DNA of 64,000 nucleotides, from positions 1,922,001 through 1,986,000 of the forward strand of contig NZ_CP095552.1 of the NCBI RefSeq assembly GCF_023078355.1. The letters run 5' to 3'. The notes under the pieces are model-generated. The model was not told the origin of the DNA. It saw only the letters and a program-made list of their open reading frames with translations, and searched no databases. This DNA comes from Gordonia hongkongensis. GTDB lineage: Bacteria; Actinomycetota; Actinomycetes; Mycobacteriales; Mycobacteriaceae. Shown here one piece after another: positions 18,595 to 27,334 of this stretch. How positions within the stretch are numbered: the stretch's first letter is position 1; each line of letters starts with the position of its first letter. The translations under genes and the position numbers were made by a program.

Positions 18595-19722
18595 ATGCAC
18601 ACCCCGATCTGCGACGAGCTCGGTATCGAGTTCCCGATCTTCGCGTTCACCCACTGCCGGGACGTGGTGGTCGCGGTGAGCAAGGCGGGCGGTTTCGGAG
18701 TGCTCGGCGCGGTTGGCTTCACCCCCGAGGAGCTCGAGATCGAGCTCAACTGGATCGACGAGCACATCGGCGACCGTCCCTACGGCGTCGACATCGTCAT
18801 CCCGAACAAGTACGAGGGCATGGACTCGAACATGTCGGGCGAGGAACTCACCAAGATGTTGCAGTCGATGGTGCCGGCGGAGACCCTCGACTTCGGACGC
18901 AAGCTCCTGCGTGACCACGGCGTGCCGCTCAACGAGGACAGTGACAACTCCCTGCAGCTTCTCGGTTGGACCGAGGCCACTGCCACGCCGCAGGTCGAGA
19001 TCGCGCTCCAGCACCCCAAGGTCACCCTGATCGCGAACGCCCTCGGGACGCCACCCGCCGACATGATCGAGAAGATCCAGTCCGCCGGCCGCAAGGTCGC
19101 CGCGCTGTGCGGATCGCCGAAGCAGGCCCGCAAGCACGCCGATGCGGGTGTCGACATCATCATCGCCCAGGGCGGCGAGGGCGGCGGTCACTGCGGCGAG
19201 GTCGGCTCCATCGTGCTCTGGCCGCAGGTCGTCAAAGAGGTTGCGCCGGTTCCGGTTCTGGCCGCCGGTGGCATCGGCAGCGGTGAGCAGATCGCGGCGG
19301 CGCTGGCCCTCGGGGCGCAGGGCGCGTGGACCGGATCGCAGTGGCTGATGGTCGAGGAGGCCGAGAACACCCCGGTCCAGCAGCAGACCTACATCGACGC
19401 CTCCAGCCGGGACACCGTACGGAGCCGATCGTTCACCGGCAAGCCGTGCCGCATGCTGCGCAACGACTGGACCGAGGCCTGGGAGGATCCGAAGAATCCC
19501 GATCCGCTGGGGATGCCGTTGCAGTACATGGTCTCCGGGATGGCGGTGGCCGCGACGCACAAGTACCCCGACGAGAGCATCGACGTCGCCTTCAACCCGG
19601 TCGGGCAGGTGGTCGGGCAGTTCCGCAAGGTCGAGAAGACCTCTGCGGTGATCGAGCGGTGGGTGACCGAGTACATCGACGCCACGAGCAGCCTGGACTC
19701 GTTCGCCAACGCGAACGCCTAG
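18595..19722 (+). CDS. Nitronate monooxygenase-family FMN oxidoreductase (IpdC-like)
   Basis: This 375-residue 2-nitropropane dioxygenase/NMO-family TIM barrel opens with MHTPICDELGIEFPIFAFTHC. FMN-phosphate motifs are visible in AQGGEGGGHCGEVGS and PVLAAGGIGSGEQIAAALALGAQGAWTGSQWL. The N-terminus closely resembles, from memory, mycobacterial Rv3553 (IpdC), a flavoprotein of steroid C/D-ring breakdown. The KstR-like operator upstream agrees with a steroid link. No other steroid genes are in the window, so the gene would be an isolated regulon member. A bidirectional terminator follows. Confidence 0.8.
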   Translation: MHTPICDELGIEFPIFAFTHCRDVVVAVSKAGGFGVLGAVGFTPEELEIELNWIDEHIGDRPYGVDIVIPNKYEGMDSNMSGEELTKMLQSMVPAETLDFGRKLLRDHGVPLNEDSDNSLQLLGWTEATATPQVEIALQHPKVTLIANALGTPPADMIEKIQSAGRKVAALCGSPKQARKHADAGVDIIIAQGGEGGGHCGEVGSIVLWPQVVKEVAPVPVLAAGGIGSGEQIAAALALGAQGAWTGSQWLMVEEAENTPVQQQTYIDASSRDTVRSRSFTGKPCRMLRNDWTEAWEDPKNPDPLGMPLQYMVSGMAVAATHKYPDESIDVAFNPVGQVVGQFRKVEKTSAVIERWVTEYIDATSSLDSFANANA

Positions 19723-19744
19723 CCGGGGCTAATTCGCGCGGCCT

Positions 19745-19788
19745 CGTTTCCGTCCCGCTGATTGGATTCAATCAGCGGGACGGAAACG
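19745..19788. terminator. Strong bidirectional terminator, 20-bp perfect stem
   Basis: Two perfectly complementary 20-base arms (19745-19764 and 19769-19788) flank a GATT loop. The element lies between the convergent flavin oxidoreductase and histidine kinase genes. Its right arm includes the kinase stop codon (19772-19774) and the last codons (SPFPSR). The stem has a GC core and sits at the end of both transcripts, so it should stop both. Confidence 0.85.
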
Positions 19789-21304
19789 GCGACGCGGGAG
19801 CCGGGGAGTGGCCGGCGCCGTCCTCGGCGATCGTCGCGAGGGGGAGAGTCACCTGGACGGTGGTGCCCGACGGTTCGTTCGGCAGGTACCGGATCGTCCC
19901 GCCGTGGCGCTCGACGATGTGCTCGGAGATGATGAGCCCGATTCCGGAACCGTCCTGCTTGGACGAGAACGCGCCGGAGGCGAGGCGATCGGTGGGCGCG
20001 CCCGTCATGCCGCGTCCCTGGTCACGGATCCACACCGAGGCCAGTCCGTCGGACTCGCCGGTCTGGATCGTCAGTTCCTTCACCTCGGTTGTCGGACGGA
20101 CGATCTCGTCGAGTGCGTTGACGCACAGGTTGATGATGACCTGTCCGATGAGCACGTTCTCGCCCTGGATCGGCAGGTCGCGGTCGGGGATCTCGGCGTA
20201 CACGCGTACGCCCTGCTCGGCCGCGCGTAGTCGCACGAAGTACAGGCTCTCCTCGACGGTCTCGTTGAGATCCATGAGCGTCGAGGTGCTCTCGATGCGT
20301 CGTACGTAGCGGCGGACGGAGGCCACGATGTCGGCGGCGCGGTGGAGTTGCTTCTCGATCTGGTCGATGCCGTAGGCGAGGCTGCGGGCGTCGACGGTGT
20401 CGGCGGAGACGCGGGCCTTGAGCCCGCTCAGGTAGTTGGTCGACGCCGCGAGCGGTTGACCGAGCTCGTGGGCGAGGATCATCGCCATGTCACCCATCGC
20501 GTGGTAACGGCTCAGATATTGGAGGTTGGCCTCCTGGTAGGCGTTGCGGCGTTCCCATTCGACGCGGTCGGTCACGTCGCGCACGGTCAGGACCCGCGAG
20601 GAGATGCCGTCGTGGGCGACGATCTCGAGTTCGCCGGCCAGCCACACGGTGCTGCCGTCGTCCTTGATGATCTCCTGTTGGATCTCGACCGAGCCCGCTC
20701 CGTCCGTCAGCCGTTCGATGACAGGGTCACTGGTCAGCCGGGGCTCACACCGGCCGAGGTCTTCCAGATGGACGCCCGACAGCTCCGCGGGGGTGCGGCC
20801 GAACAGCTTGGCGGCCAGTGGGGAGATGTCGTCGATGCAGTTCTCGTCGTCGAGCACGACGATCCCGGCCGACGTGTGGGTCATGATGCGCTGCAACGAC
20901 TCCGACACCCAGGTCAGCTCTTCCTGCAACTCGACCTCGTCGGAGATGTTGCGGAACTCGACCATCACGACCGGCCCGTCCTCGCAACGCACCAGGGTCG
21001 CGCGGGCATCGGTGAGGAACTCGGTGCCGTCCTTGGCGCGGTACTTCCACTGCTTGCGGCTCGACCCGTGCACCACCGCGGACTGGAGCCACGCCACGCC
21101 GACCTCGCGGCGGTACTGACGCTCCTGGGCGCTCATGTGGTGTGCCTTGAGGGGCTTGAGTTCCTCCAGGGTGAACCCGAAGATGCGGCAGGCGGCCGGG
21201 TTGGCCCACAGGATGTTCTTCGAACTCGCCTCGTGGATGAGGATGCCGGTGCCGGTGTGCAGGATCATCTGCTCGAAGTCCCGACGCGCGGGGAACATCG
21301 CCAT
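19772..21304 (-). CDS. PAS-domain sensor histidine kinase beside the iac genes
   Basis: This 510-residue protein has two PAS domains, about 8-125 (ILIHEASSKNILWANPAACRIFGFT) and 140-255 (GIVVLDDENCIDDISPLAAKLFGRT). A dimerisation/phosphoacceptor helix follows with MAMILAHELGQPLAAS (His) and then a HATPase domain with N box INLCVNALDEIV and G boxes DQGRGM and GSGIGLIISEHIVERHGG. No membrane segment is seen, so it is a soluble FixL/TodS-like sensor. GAAGGTGAGG precedes ATG 21304. The FixJ-type regulator at 26699-27334 is the obvious partner, and an aromatic catabolite is the likely signal. Confidence 0.9.
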   Translation of the reverse strand: MAMFPARRDFEQMILHTGTGILIHEASSKNILWANPAACRIFGFTLEELKPLKAHHMSAQERQYRREVGVAWLQSAVVHGSSRKQWKYRAKDGTEFLTDARATLVRCEDGPVVMVEFRNISDEVELQEELTWVSESLQRIMTHTSAGIVVLDDENCIDDISPLAAKLFGRTPAELSGVHLEDLGRCEPRLTSDPVIERLTDGAGSVEIQQEIIKDDGSTVWLAGELEIVAHDGISSRVLTVRDVTDRVEWERRNAYQEANLQYLSRYHAMGDMAMILAHELGQPLAASTNYLSGLKARVSADTVDARSLAYGIDQIEKQLHRAADIVASVRRYVRRIESTSTLMDLNETVEESLYFVRLRAAEQGVRVYAEIPDRDLPIQGENVLIGQVIINLCVNALDEIVRPTTEVKELTIQTGESDGLASVWIRDQGRGMTGAPTDRLASGAFSSKQDGSGIGLIISEHIVERHGGTIRYLPNEPSGTTVQVTLPLATIAEDGAGHSPAPASPFPSR

Positions 21305-21408
21305 CACCTCACCTTCGCCGAGTTCTGATCTTCGCCCCCGCCACGATGCCATGCAGGTGAGGACACGCAAGTAAGGAATTGCTTACCCGCGGCGCGGGAA
21401 ATCCCGAT

Positions 21409-21432
21409 ACCGCGTCGGGTCCCGCGTCCATA
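21409..21432 (+). promoter_or_regulatory. Candidate response-regulator site in the iacA promoter
   Basis: ACCGCGTCGGGT at 21409-21420 is followed after 8 bases by CATA (21429-21432), then GTCG. The same arrangement with TCCCCGTAGGGA occurs upstream of the MFS gene at 29003-29014, with CATA again 8 bases downstream. Shared consensus: WCCSCGTMGGGW. The position, about where a -35 box would be, suits activation by the FixJ-type regulator encoded in the cluster. A further small inverted repeat (GTAAG-N6-CTTAC) lies upstream near 21371. Confidence 0.5.
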
Positions 21433-21473
21433 GTGTCGGACTCGAGATCGAGATTCGATTCCGAACGGAGACA

Positions 21474-22649
21474 ATGATGACCGCGGAGAGCCTGACCGAA
21501 CGGGTGTGTGCGGAACCGGCGGGGGCGGCGCGCGACGCCGCGTTCGACCACGCGCTCGACGTGCTCCGGGATCGTCGGGACGAGTTCAACTCGCAGCGCT
21601 ACGTGCCCGCCGACTTCATCGCGTTGCTGAAGCGTGCCGGCATGTACCGGGCCTCGACGCCGGCGGCGTTCGGAGGCGAGCCGATGGCACCGTCGGATTT
21701 CATGTCGCTGGTCGAACGCATCTCCGCCGTCGACCCCGCCACCGGGTGGGTGTCCAGTTTCGGATCGTCGCTGGTGTACTTCGCCGCGCTGCCGGCCGAG
21801 ACCCAGCAGAAGATCTACGCGCACGGTCCCGATGTCGCCTACGCGGGCGGGCTGTTCCCCATGCAGGAGGCGCAGCGGGTCGACGGCGGCTACCTGTGCT
21901 CGGGGGTCTGGCAGTTCGCCAGCGGATGTCGCGGCGCCGACCTCCTCGGGATCGGTCTGGCCGGCGGACCCGAGACCGGCGGCAAACCGCTGACGGCGCT
22001 GGTCGATCCGGCCGAGGTGGAGATCGTCGACAACTGGGATGTCGCCGGGATGAAGGCGACCGGTTCCCATGCCATCCGCGCCGACCGCGTGTTCGTGCCC
22101 GAGGAGATGACCTTCGTGCGGGGCGGCGCACCGCAGATCGACGAACCGCTGACCCGGTACCCGGCGCTGGCCTACGCCGCGCAGGTGCTGGCGGTGGTGA
22201 CCCTCGGCGCGGCCCGGGGCGCGCTCGACTACGCGATCGAGGTCGGTGCGGCGCGGACCTCGATCACCGGGGGTGCCAGCAAGGGCAACCGGCCGGCGTA
22301 CAAGAGCGGCCTGGCGGTCGCCGAGGCCGAATTGCGTTCGGCGCGTGCGTTCTTCTACGACAGCACCGACCGGGTGTGGGCCAAGGCCGTCGCGGGACAG
22401 CACATCTCGACCGACGATCAGGCCCTGTTGCGGTTGAGTGCCACCCACGCCGCACACGTCGGGCGCAGCGTCGTGCTGCAGGTGTTCGACCTCGCCGGCA
22501 CCGGGGCCATCTACGAGACCCATCCGCTGCAGCGGTTCCTGCAGGACGCGTTGGTGCCCGCGCAGCACGCGATGTTGCAGACCAACACCTACGAGGCCGC
22601 CGGTGCTCTGCTTCTCGGCCTCGAGGCCGGAATCCCCAGCTTTCCCTGA
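21474..22649 (+). CDS. iacA: IacA-like flavin-dependent indole-3-acetate monooxygenase
   Basis: This 391-residue acyl-CoA dehydrogenase-fold protein belongs to the group D flavin monooxygenases. Landmarks are RRDEFNSQRYVPADFIALLKRAGMYRASTPAAFGGEP, then WQFASGCRGADLLGIG and AGMKATGSHAIRADRVFVPEE, with C-terminal ATHAAHVGRSVVLQVFDLAGTGAIY. It lacks the CoA-dehydrogenase catalytic context. In the iac pathway IacA uses reduced flavin to hydroxylate indole-3-acetate at the start of catabolism, and homologues also oxidise indole. It heads a six-gene run matching iacABCDEF in order. The identity rests mainly on this gene order. Confidence 0.8.
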   Translation: MMTAESLTERVCAEPAGAARDAAFDHALDVLRDRRDEFNSQRYVPADFIALLKRAGMYRASTPAAFGGEPMAPSDFMSLVERISAVDPATGWVSSFGSSLVYFAALPAETQQKIYAHGPDVAYAGGLFPMQEAQRVDGGYLCSGVWQFASGCRGADLLGIGLAGGPETGGKPLTALVDPAEVEIVDNWDVAGMKATGSHAIRADRVFVPEEMTFVRGGAPQIDEPLTRYPALAYAAQVLAVVTLGAARGALDYAIEVGAARTSITGGASKGNRPAYKSGLAVAEAELRSARAFFYDSTDRVWAKAVAGQHISTDDQALLRLSATHAAHVGRSVVLQVFDLAGTGAIYETHPLQRFLQDALVPAQHAMLQTNTYEAAGALLLGLEAGIPSFP

Positions 22650-22699
22650 CCCACCCGTCATCCAGCCCAGACGTCACGACCGCGAGGAGACCATCACCC

Positions 22700-23062
22700 A
22701 TGTCCGACGAACCGTTGCGCACGCTGTTCTGTGTCGGGAACAACCAGAACTTCTTCGACCTGCCCAAGGCCGACATCGGTCCGGTGTGGGAGGCCACGAT
22801 GGAGTTCCTCACGAGTCTGAAGAACCTCGACGGCGTCGAGATCATCGGGACCTTCGACGACGACGCCCACATGGTCGGCCCGTCCGATGGCTGGCCGTGG
22901 ACGTTCTACGTCCTCGCCGACGTGCGCGACCAGCCGACCGTCCGGGCGGCCTGCAACCTGTTGCGCACCATCATGGTCGGTGAGTATGCGCTCTGGAAGT
23001 ACTTCAAGGTCGAGGCGCGGATGGGACGAGCCCTCACCATCCGCGACGACGTCCCCTCATGA
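22700..23062 (+). CDS. iacB: IacB-like small protein of IAA catabolism
   Basis: This 120-residue soluble protein reads MSDEPLRTLFCVGNNQNFFDLPKADIG, then GPSDGWPWTFYVLADVRDQPTVRAACNLLRTI. It has no signal peptide or membrane segment. Length and position between the monooxygenase and the Rieske oxygenase genes match iacB, a conserved iac gene whose exact catalytic role is not firmly known. The alternating beta-strand pattern and size suggest a small ferredoxin-like (dimeric alpha/beta barrel) fold, which is inference. The ATG follows CGAGGAGACC by about 9 bases. Confidence 0.75.
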   Translation: MSDEPLRTLFCVGNNQNFFDLPKADIGPVWEATMEFLTSLKNLDGVEIIGTFDDDAHMVGPSDGWPWTFYVLADVRDQPTVRAACNLLRTIMVGEYALWKYFKVEARMGRALTIRDDVPS

Positions 23063-23138
23063 GCACCGCCTCCTGATCTCTCGCGCACCGACAGCCCCTC
23101 TCCGCGCCCCGGCGCGGTCGACACACGAAGGAACATCG

Positions 23139-24416
23139 ATGACCACCATCGAGCGGCCGACCCGCGGCTTCGCGGACCTCGCCGAGAAGGACCGCGTCGC
23201 CGGTCAGCTGTACACCGATCCCGTGATCTTCGCCGAGGAGATGCGCAAGATCTTCTACCGCACCTGGGTGTGGGTCGCGCACGAGAGCGAGGTCCCCGAG
23301 GCGGGCTCGTTCAAGACCACCCAGGTCGGGGATCAACCGGTCATCGTGACCCGGGATCGCAAGGGCAACTTCAACACCCTGCTCAACCGGTGCCGGCATC
23401 GCGGGGCGACGGTGTGCGACCAGCGCAGCGGCAAGGCCAACGGCTTCACCTGCCCGTACCACAACTGGTCGTACACCCTCGACGGTCGACTGCGCGGCAT
23501 CCCGTACCCGGACGGTTACGAGGGCGTCGTCGAGAAGAACGACTTCCCCCTGCAGAAGCTGCGCACCGAGAGCTATCTCGGCATGATCTTCGCGACGTTC
23601 AACACCGAGATCGAACCGCTCGAAGACCACCTGGGTGATGCGAAGATCTGGATGGAGCGATTCCTGAAGCAGTCCAACGGATTCCCCACCAAGGTCCTCG
23701 GCAGTCACAAGTTCCGGTTCAAGGGCAACTGGAAGATCCAGCTCGAGAACACCACCGACGGTTACCACTTCCCGATGGTGCACAAGTCGTGGATGGCCTC
23801 TGTCGACGCCGAGACCGCGAACATGATGTCGTTCATGGACGATCCGGCCGCCGAGACGCACGCGCTCGGCAACGGTCACAGCGTCGCGATCATGGCGGCC
23901 GCGCACGCGGACCTCGACATCGACGACGGTTCCGAGGAGGTGCAGCCGCGGTTCCAGCATCTCGTCGACGAACTCGCCGAGGCGGGGGAGAGTCCCGAAC
24001 GCATCCGTCGCTACATGCGCTCGATGCACGGCTGCGGGTTCAACCTCAACATGTTCCCGAACATCGCCATGTCGTCGTCGTTCTTCCGGGTCCTCATCCC
24101 GATCAGCGTGGACGTGACCGAGGTGTGGCACATGGCGATCGGCATGGACGGCGGGCCGGAGAGCATCAACCGCGAGCGCCTGCGGATCCACGAGCACTTC
24201 CAGGGCCCCTTCGGCTTCGGCAGCCCCGACGACGCCGAGGGATGGGATCGCGTCCAGATCGGCGCCGGTGGCAACCCGAACATGCCGATCCTGGTCAACC
24301 GCGGGGAGAACCGCGAGTACACGACCGAAGAGGGTTGGCCCACATCGCATGTCACCGACGAGACGGGGATGCGTGAGTCCTACGCCATGTGGAAGAAGAT
24401 GATGAGCGATGACTGA
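23139..24416 (+). CDS. iacC: Rieske ring-hydroxylating dioxygenase alpha subunit (IacC-like)
   Basis: This 425-residue large oxygenase subunit has the Rieske cluster in CRHRGATVC-x13-CPYHNW (Cys-x-His ... Cys-x2-His) near residues 87-110. The catalytic iron ligands follow in NTTDGYHFPMVHKS near 205-218. This is the standard alpha-subunit layout of benzoate/anthranilate-type dioxygenases. In iac clusters IacC with IacD converts a late intermediate to catechol. A clear ribosome binding site (GAAGGAAC) precedes the ATG. The stop overlaps the beta-subunit start by 8 bp, which supports equal synthesis. Confidence 0.92.
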   Translation: MTTIERPTRGFADLAEKDRVAGQLYTDPVIFAEEMRKIFYRTWVWVAHESEVPEAGSFKTTQVGDQPVIVTRDRKGNFNTLLNRCRHRGATVCDQRSGKANGFTCPYHNWSYTLDGRLRGIPYPDGYEGVVEKNDFPLQKLRTESYLGMIFATFNTEIEPLEDHLGDAKIWMERFLKQSNGFPTKVLGSHKFRFKGNWKIQLENTTDGYHFPMVHKSWMASVDAETANMMSFMDDPAAETHALGNGHSVAIMAAAHADLDIDDGSEEVQPRFQHLVDELAEAGESPERIRRYMRSMHGCGFNLNMFPNIAMSSSFFRVLIPISVDVTEVWHMAIGMDGGPESINRERLRIHEHFQGPFGFGSPDDAEGWDRVQIGAGGNPNMPILVNRGENREYTTEEGWPTSHVTDETGMRESYAMWKKMMSDD

Positions 24417-24906
24417 ATTGCACAGTTTCAACGACCCGCGCGTCCTGCGCGCGATCGCGCTCGTGTGGAAGGAAGCCGAACTCCTCGACGCCAAGGACTA
24501 CCCGGCGTGGGAGGCCCTCTACACCGATGACGCGCACTACGTCATCCCGATCGATCCCGACACCGACGATTTCGACTCGTCGCTGAACATGGTGTACGAC
24601 GACCAGCGGATGCGGCGCCTGCGCGTCGAACGGATGATGCAGGGTTACGCACCGTCGGCGGTCGCCGCTGCCCGCACGGTCCGGGTCATCTCGCGGTTCA
24701 CCGTGTCGGACGTCAGCGACGACACCGTCATCCTGCGGTCTGCGCAGATCCTCAACGCGTTCAAGCGCGACGCCTTCTCGACGATCGGCGCCGAGCTCAC
24801 CCACACCATCAGCCTCGGTTCCGACGGTGACGACCGGATCAGCCTGAAGGTGGCCCGTCTCATCGACAGCGAGGACGCGGTCAGCGCCTCCGGTTACCTG
24901 GTGTGA
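24409..24906 (+). CDS. iacD: Ring-hydroxylating dioxygenase beta subunit (IacD-like)
   Basis: This 165-residue small subunit has the SnoaL/NTF2-like fold of aromatic-ring-hydroxylating dioxygenases. It opens with YP-like acidic helices (LVWKEAELLDAKDYPAWEALYTDDAHYVIPID), then RRLRVERMMQGYAPSAVAAARTVRVISRF. It is structural rather than catalytic and packs with IacC as an alpha3beta3 hexamer in related enzymes. The gene overlaps iacC by 8 bp and runs into iacE. Its length is normal for the family. Confidence 0.9.
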   Translation: MTELHSFNDPRVLRAIALVWKEAELLDAKDYPAWEALYTDDAHYVIPIDPDTDDFDSSLNMVYDDQRMRRLRVERMMQGYAPSAVAAARTVRVISRFTVSDVSDDTVILRSAQILNAFKRDAFSTIGAELTHTISLGSDGDDRISLKVARLIDSEDAVSASGYLV

Positions 24907-24920
24907 GGACGGACCTGGAC

Positions 24921-25673
24921 ATGACTTCGACGAACAAGGGGATCGCGGTCGTCACCGGTGCCGCCGGCGGCATGGGTTCGCACATCGCCCGCCGGCTGCA
25001 CCGGGACGGTCATCGCGTCCTGCTCACCGACATCGCCCTCGATCCGGCCCAGCGCATCGCCGAAGAACTCTCGCCCGACGGGTCGACCGCACGGGCGGCC
25101 GTCCTCGACGTCGCGCACCGGCAGGGTTTCGTCGACGCGCTGGCGCATGTGCAATCCGTCTGGGGTACACCGACGATCGTCGTGAACAACGCGGCACTGA
25201 CCCAGGCGGCCGATCTCATGACGCTCGACGAGCCGGACTTCACCCGCGTGCTGAACACGAACGTCAACAGCATCTTCTTCGGCTGTCAGGTCTTCGGGGC
25301 CGCGATGGCCGACGAGGGGTACGGACGCATCGTCAACATGGCGTCGCTGGCCGGTCAGAACGGCGGCACCGCCACCGGCGCGCACTATGCCACGTCCAAG
25401 GGTGCGATCCTGACGGTCACCAAGATCTTCGCCAAAGAGCTTGCGGCCAAGGGTGTCACGGTCAACGCGATCGCGCCCGGGCCCCACGACCTGCCCGTCG
25501 TGAAGGCGACCGTGCCGCCGGCGAAACTCGACGCCGTGATCGCCGGCATCCCCGTCGGCAAGCTGGGCAGCCCCGAGTTCATCGGGGACATGGTCGGCCT
25601 GTTGACCGCCGAGAACGCTTTCTTCGTCACGGGTGCGTGCTGGGACGTCAACGGCGGGCTCTTCGTCCGCTGA
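24921..25673 (+). CDS. iacE: Short-chain dehydrogenase/reductase (IacE-like)
   Basis: This 250-residue classical SDR has the cofactor motif VVTGAAGGMGSHIA near the N-terminus, VVNNAALTQ, catalytic Ser in VNMASLAGQNGG, and the active-site Y-x3-K in HYATSKGAIL. The end ITGACWDVNGGLFVR is close to the usual family ending. In the iac route IacE acts on the early hydroxylated IAA products, giving dioxindole-3-acetate. ATG 24921 is preferred; a GTG at 24903 overlapping the iacD stop (GTGA) would add six residues and cannot be excluded. Confidence 0.85.
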   Translation: MTSTNKGIAVVTGAAGGMGSHIARRLHRDGHRVLLTDIALDPAQRIAEELSPDGSTARAAVLDVAHRQGFVDALAHVQSVWGTPTIVVNNAALTQAADLMTLDEPDFTRVLNTNVNSIFFGCQVFGAAMADEGYGRIVNMASLAGQNGGTATGAHYATSKGAILTVTKIFAKELAAKGVTVNAIAPGPHDLPVVKATVPPAKLDAVIAGIPVGKLGSPEFIGDMVGLLTAENAFFVTGACWDVNGGLFVR

Positions 25674-25714
25674 TCGCACCTCGAGAACCATTCGCCACCA
25701 CCAGGAGCACCGCC

Positions 25715-26665
25715 ATGGCCCTCACCGACGTCATCGTCTCCGCGATCGTCCAGGAGACCCCGAGCATCAAGACCTTCTACCTGTCGAGGCCCGACGGCTC
25801 GACGATGGGGGAGTACACGCCCGGAGCGCACATCGATGTCGTCGGGCCGACCGCCATCACCCGCCAGTACTCGCTGTGCAGCCGGCCCGACGGGCGGGAG
25901 TCCTTCGCCGTGGCCGTCAAGCGCGAGGATCAGTCCCGAGGTGGTTCGGCCGCACTGCACGAACTGCGCGTCGGCGACCGGCTGCAGATCAGCGAGCCAC
26001 GGAACCTGCTCGGGATCGATTCCACGGCAACGCATCACGTCCTGGTGGCGGCCGGCATCGGGATCACCCCGATGCTCAGCATGGCGCGCTACATGGACGT
26101 GCACGGGATCAGCTTCGAATTGCACTACTTCGCCCGGACGGTCGATGACGCGGCGTTCCTGCCGCTGCTGCGGGAGCGTTGCCCGGACAAGCTGCACGCG
26201 CATGTCGGCGTCGGTCGTGAGGCCCACGGACCGATCCTGACCGCCGCGCTGGAATCGGCGCCGCAGGGCTCGCATGTCTATGTCTGCGGCCCGGACGGGT
26301 TCATGACCAAGGTCCGCGAACTGGCGGAACAGTTCATCCCGGCCGACGCGGTCCACTTCGAGAACTTCCACGCCACCGATCAGCCGGATGCGTCGGAGAA
26401 CACGTCCTTCGACGTCGAACTCGACGGCGAGACCTATCACGTCCCGGCCGACCGGAGCATCGTCGAGGTCCTCGAGGAGAACGGCTGCGACGTCGACACC
26501 TCGTGTCAGGAGGGCATCTGCGGTACGTGCATCATGCAGGTCCTCTCCGGTGAGCCCGAGCACCGCGACAACGTGCTGACCAAGGCCGAGCGAGAGTCCG
26601 GAGAGGTGATGGCGGTCTGCGTCTCGCGGACCACCGGCGAGAAGATCGTGCTCGATTATTACTGA
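25715..26665 (+). CDS. iacF: Ferredoxin reductase of the PDR/VanB type (IacF-like)
   Basis: This 316-residue electron-transfer protein has three domains. The FMN/FAD-binding barrel includes RQYSLCSRPD. The NAD-binding domain includes HHVLVAAGIGITPMLSMARYM and YVCGPDGFM. A C-terminal plant-type [2Fe-2S] ferredoxin domain carries CQEGICGTCIMQVLSG and the last Cys in VMAVCVSR. This is the phthalate dioxygenase reductase order. It would carry electrons from NAD(P)H to the Rieske oxygenase IacCD. The ATG follows CAGGAG. The gene ends the iacABCDEF run and meets the response regulator gene tail to tail. Confidence 0.92.
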   Translation: MALTDVIVSAIVQETPSIKTFYLSRPDGSTMGEYTPGAHIDVVGPTAITRQYSLCSRPDGRESFAVAVKREDQSRGGSAALHELRVGDRLQISEPRNLLGIDSTATHHVLVAAGIGITPMLSMARYMDVHGISFELHYFARTVDDAAFLPLLRERCPDKLHAHVGVGREAHGPILTAALESAPQGSHVYVCGPDGFMTKVRELAEQFIPADAVHFENFHATDQPDASENTSFDVELDGETYHVPADRSIVEVLEENGCDVDTSCQEGICGTCIMQVLSGEPEHRDNVLTKAERESGEVMAVCVSRTTGEKIVLDYY

Positions 26666-26674
26666 CCCGAGCGC

Positions 26675-26714
26675 GCCGGCCACCCCTACGCCGTTGCCCT
26701 AGGGGTTGGTCGGC
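26675..26714. terminator. Imperfect terminator hairpin between iacF and the response regulator
   Basis: Arms at 26675-26688 (GCCGGCCACCCCTA) and 26700-26714 (TAGGGGTTGGTCGGC) pair over about 13 bp with one bulge and one G-T pair across an 11-base loop. The element lies between convergent genes and covers the response regulator stop codon. It probably acts on both transcripts. Confidence 0.55.
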
Positions 26715-27334
26715 ACCTCGACGTCGAACCGCAGGATGTCCCGGACCAGCGTGCTGATGCTGTCGGCGTCGGTCTTGCTCTTGATCCGGGCACGGTGCAC
26801 GTCCACCGTCTTGACGCTCATGTCGAGGCGGCGGGCGATGTTCTGGCTGGGCAGACCTTCGACGACCAGCGCGAGGATCTCGCGTTCCCGCGGGGTCAAC
26901 AGCGCGACCTTCGATTCCACCCACCGCTTCTGCGCGTGGGTGCGGAAGCGCTCGACCGCCTTCTCCATCCCCGCCTGGACGGCGTCGAGCAGCCGCTGCG
27001 GGTCGTAGGGCTTCTCCAGGAAGTCCATCGCGCCGGCCTGCAGGGTGGACACCGACATCCGGATGTCGCCGTGCGCGGAGACGAAGATGATGGCGACGTG
27101 CGGTGCGAACTCGTTGAGCTTCTCCTGCAGCCGCGGGCCGCTCATCGTCGGCATGCGGACGTCGAGCACGATGCACGCGGGGGTGTCCCCGGAGTACTGC
27201 GCGAGGAAGTCGTCGGCGCTGTGGCAGATCCGCGGCGAGATCCCGATGCTGCCGAGCAGCCAGTCGACCGATTCGCAGAGTTCCGGGTCGTCGTCGACGA
27301 CGTAGACCGTCGCGGTCACATCCGATGCGGTCAC
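26699..27334 (-). CDS. FixJ/NarL-type response regulator of the iac cluster
   Basis: This 211-residue two-domain regulator has an N-terminal receiver with the acidic pair in VYVVDDDPEL, phospho-acceptor Asp in CIVLDVRMPTMSG and Lys in DFLEKPYDPQRLL. The C-terminal LuxR-type HTH reads LTPREREILALVVEGLPSQNIARRLDMSVKTVDVHRARI. GTG 27334 overlaps the stop of the 92-residue gene by 4 bp, so it is the last gene of the amidase operon. The likely kinase is at 19772-21304. It probably activates the iacA and MFS promoters, where a shared element is visible. Pseudomonas iac clusters instead use a MarR repressor. Confidence 0.9.
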   Translation of the reverse strand: MTASDVTATVYVVDDDPELCESVDWLLGSIGISPRICHSADDFLAQYSGDTPACIVLDVRMPTMSGPRLQEKLNEFAPHVAIIFVSAHGDIRMSVSTLQAGAMDFLEKPYDPQRLLDAVQAGMEKAVERFRTHAQKRWVESKVALLTPREREILALVVEGLPSQNIARRLDMSVKTVDVHRARIKSKTDADSISTLVRDILRFDVEVPTNP

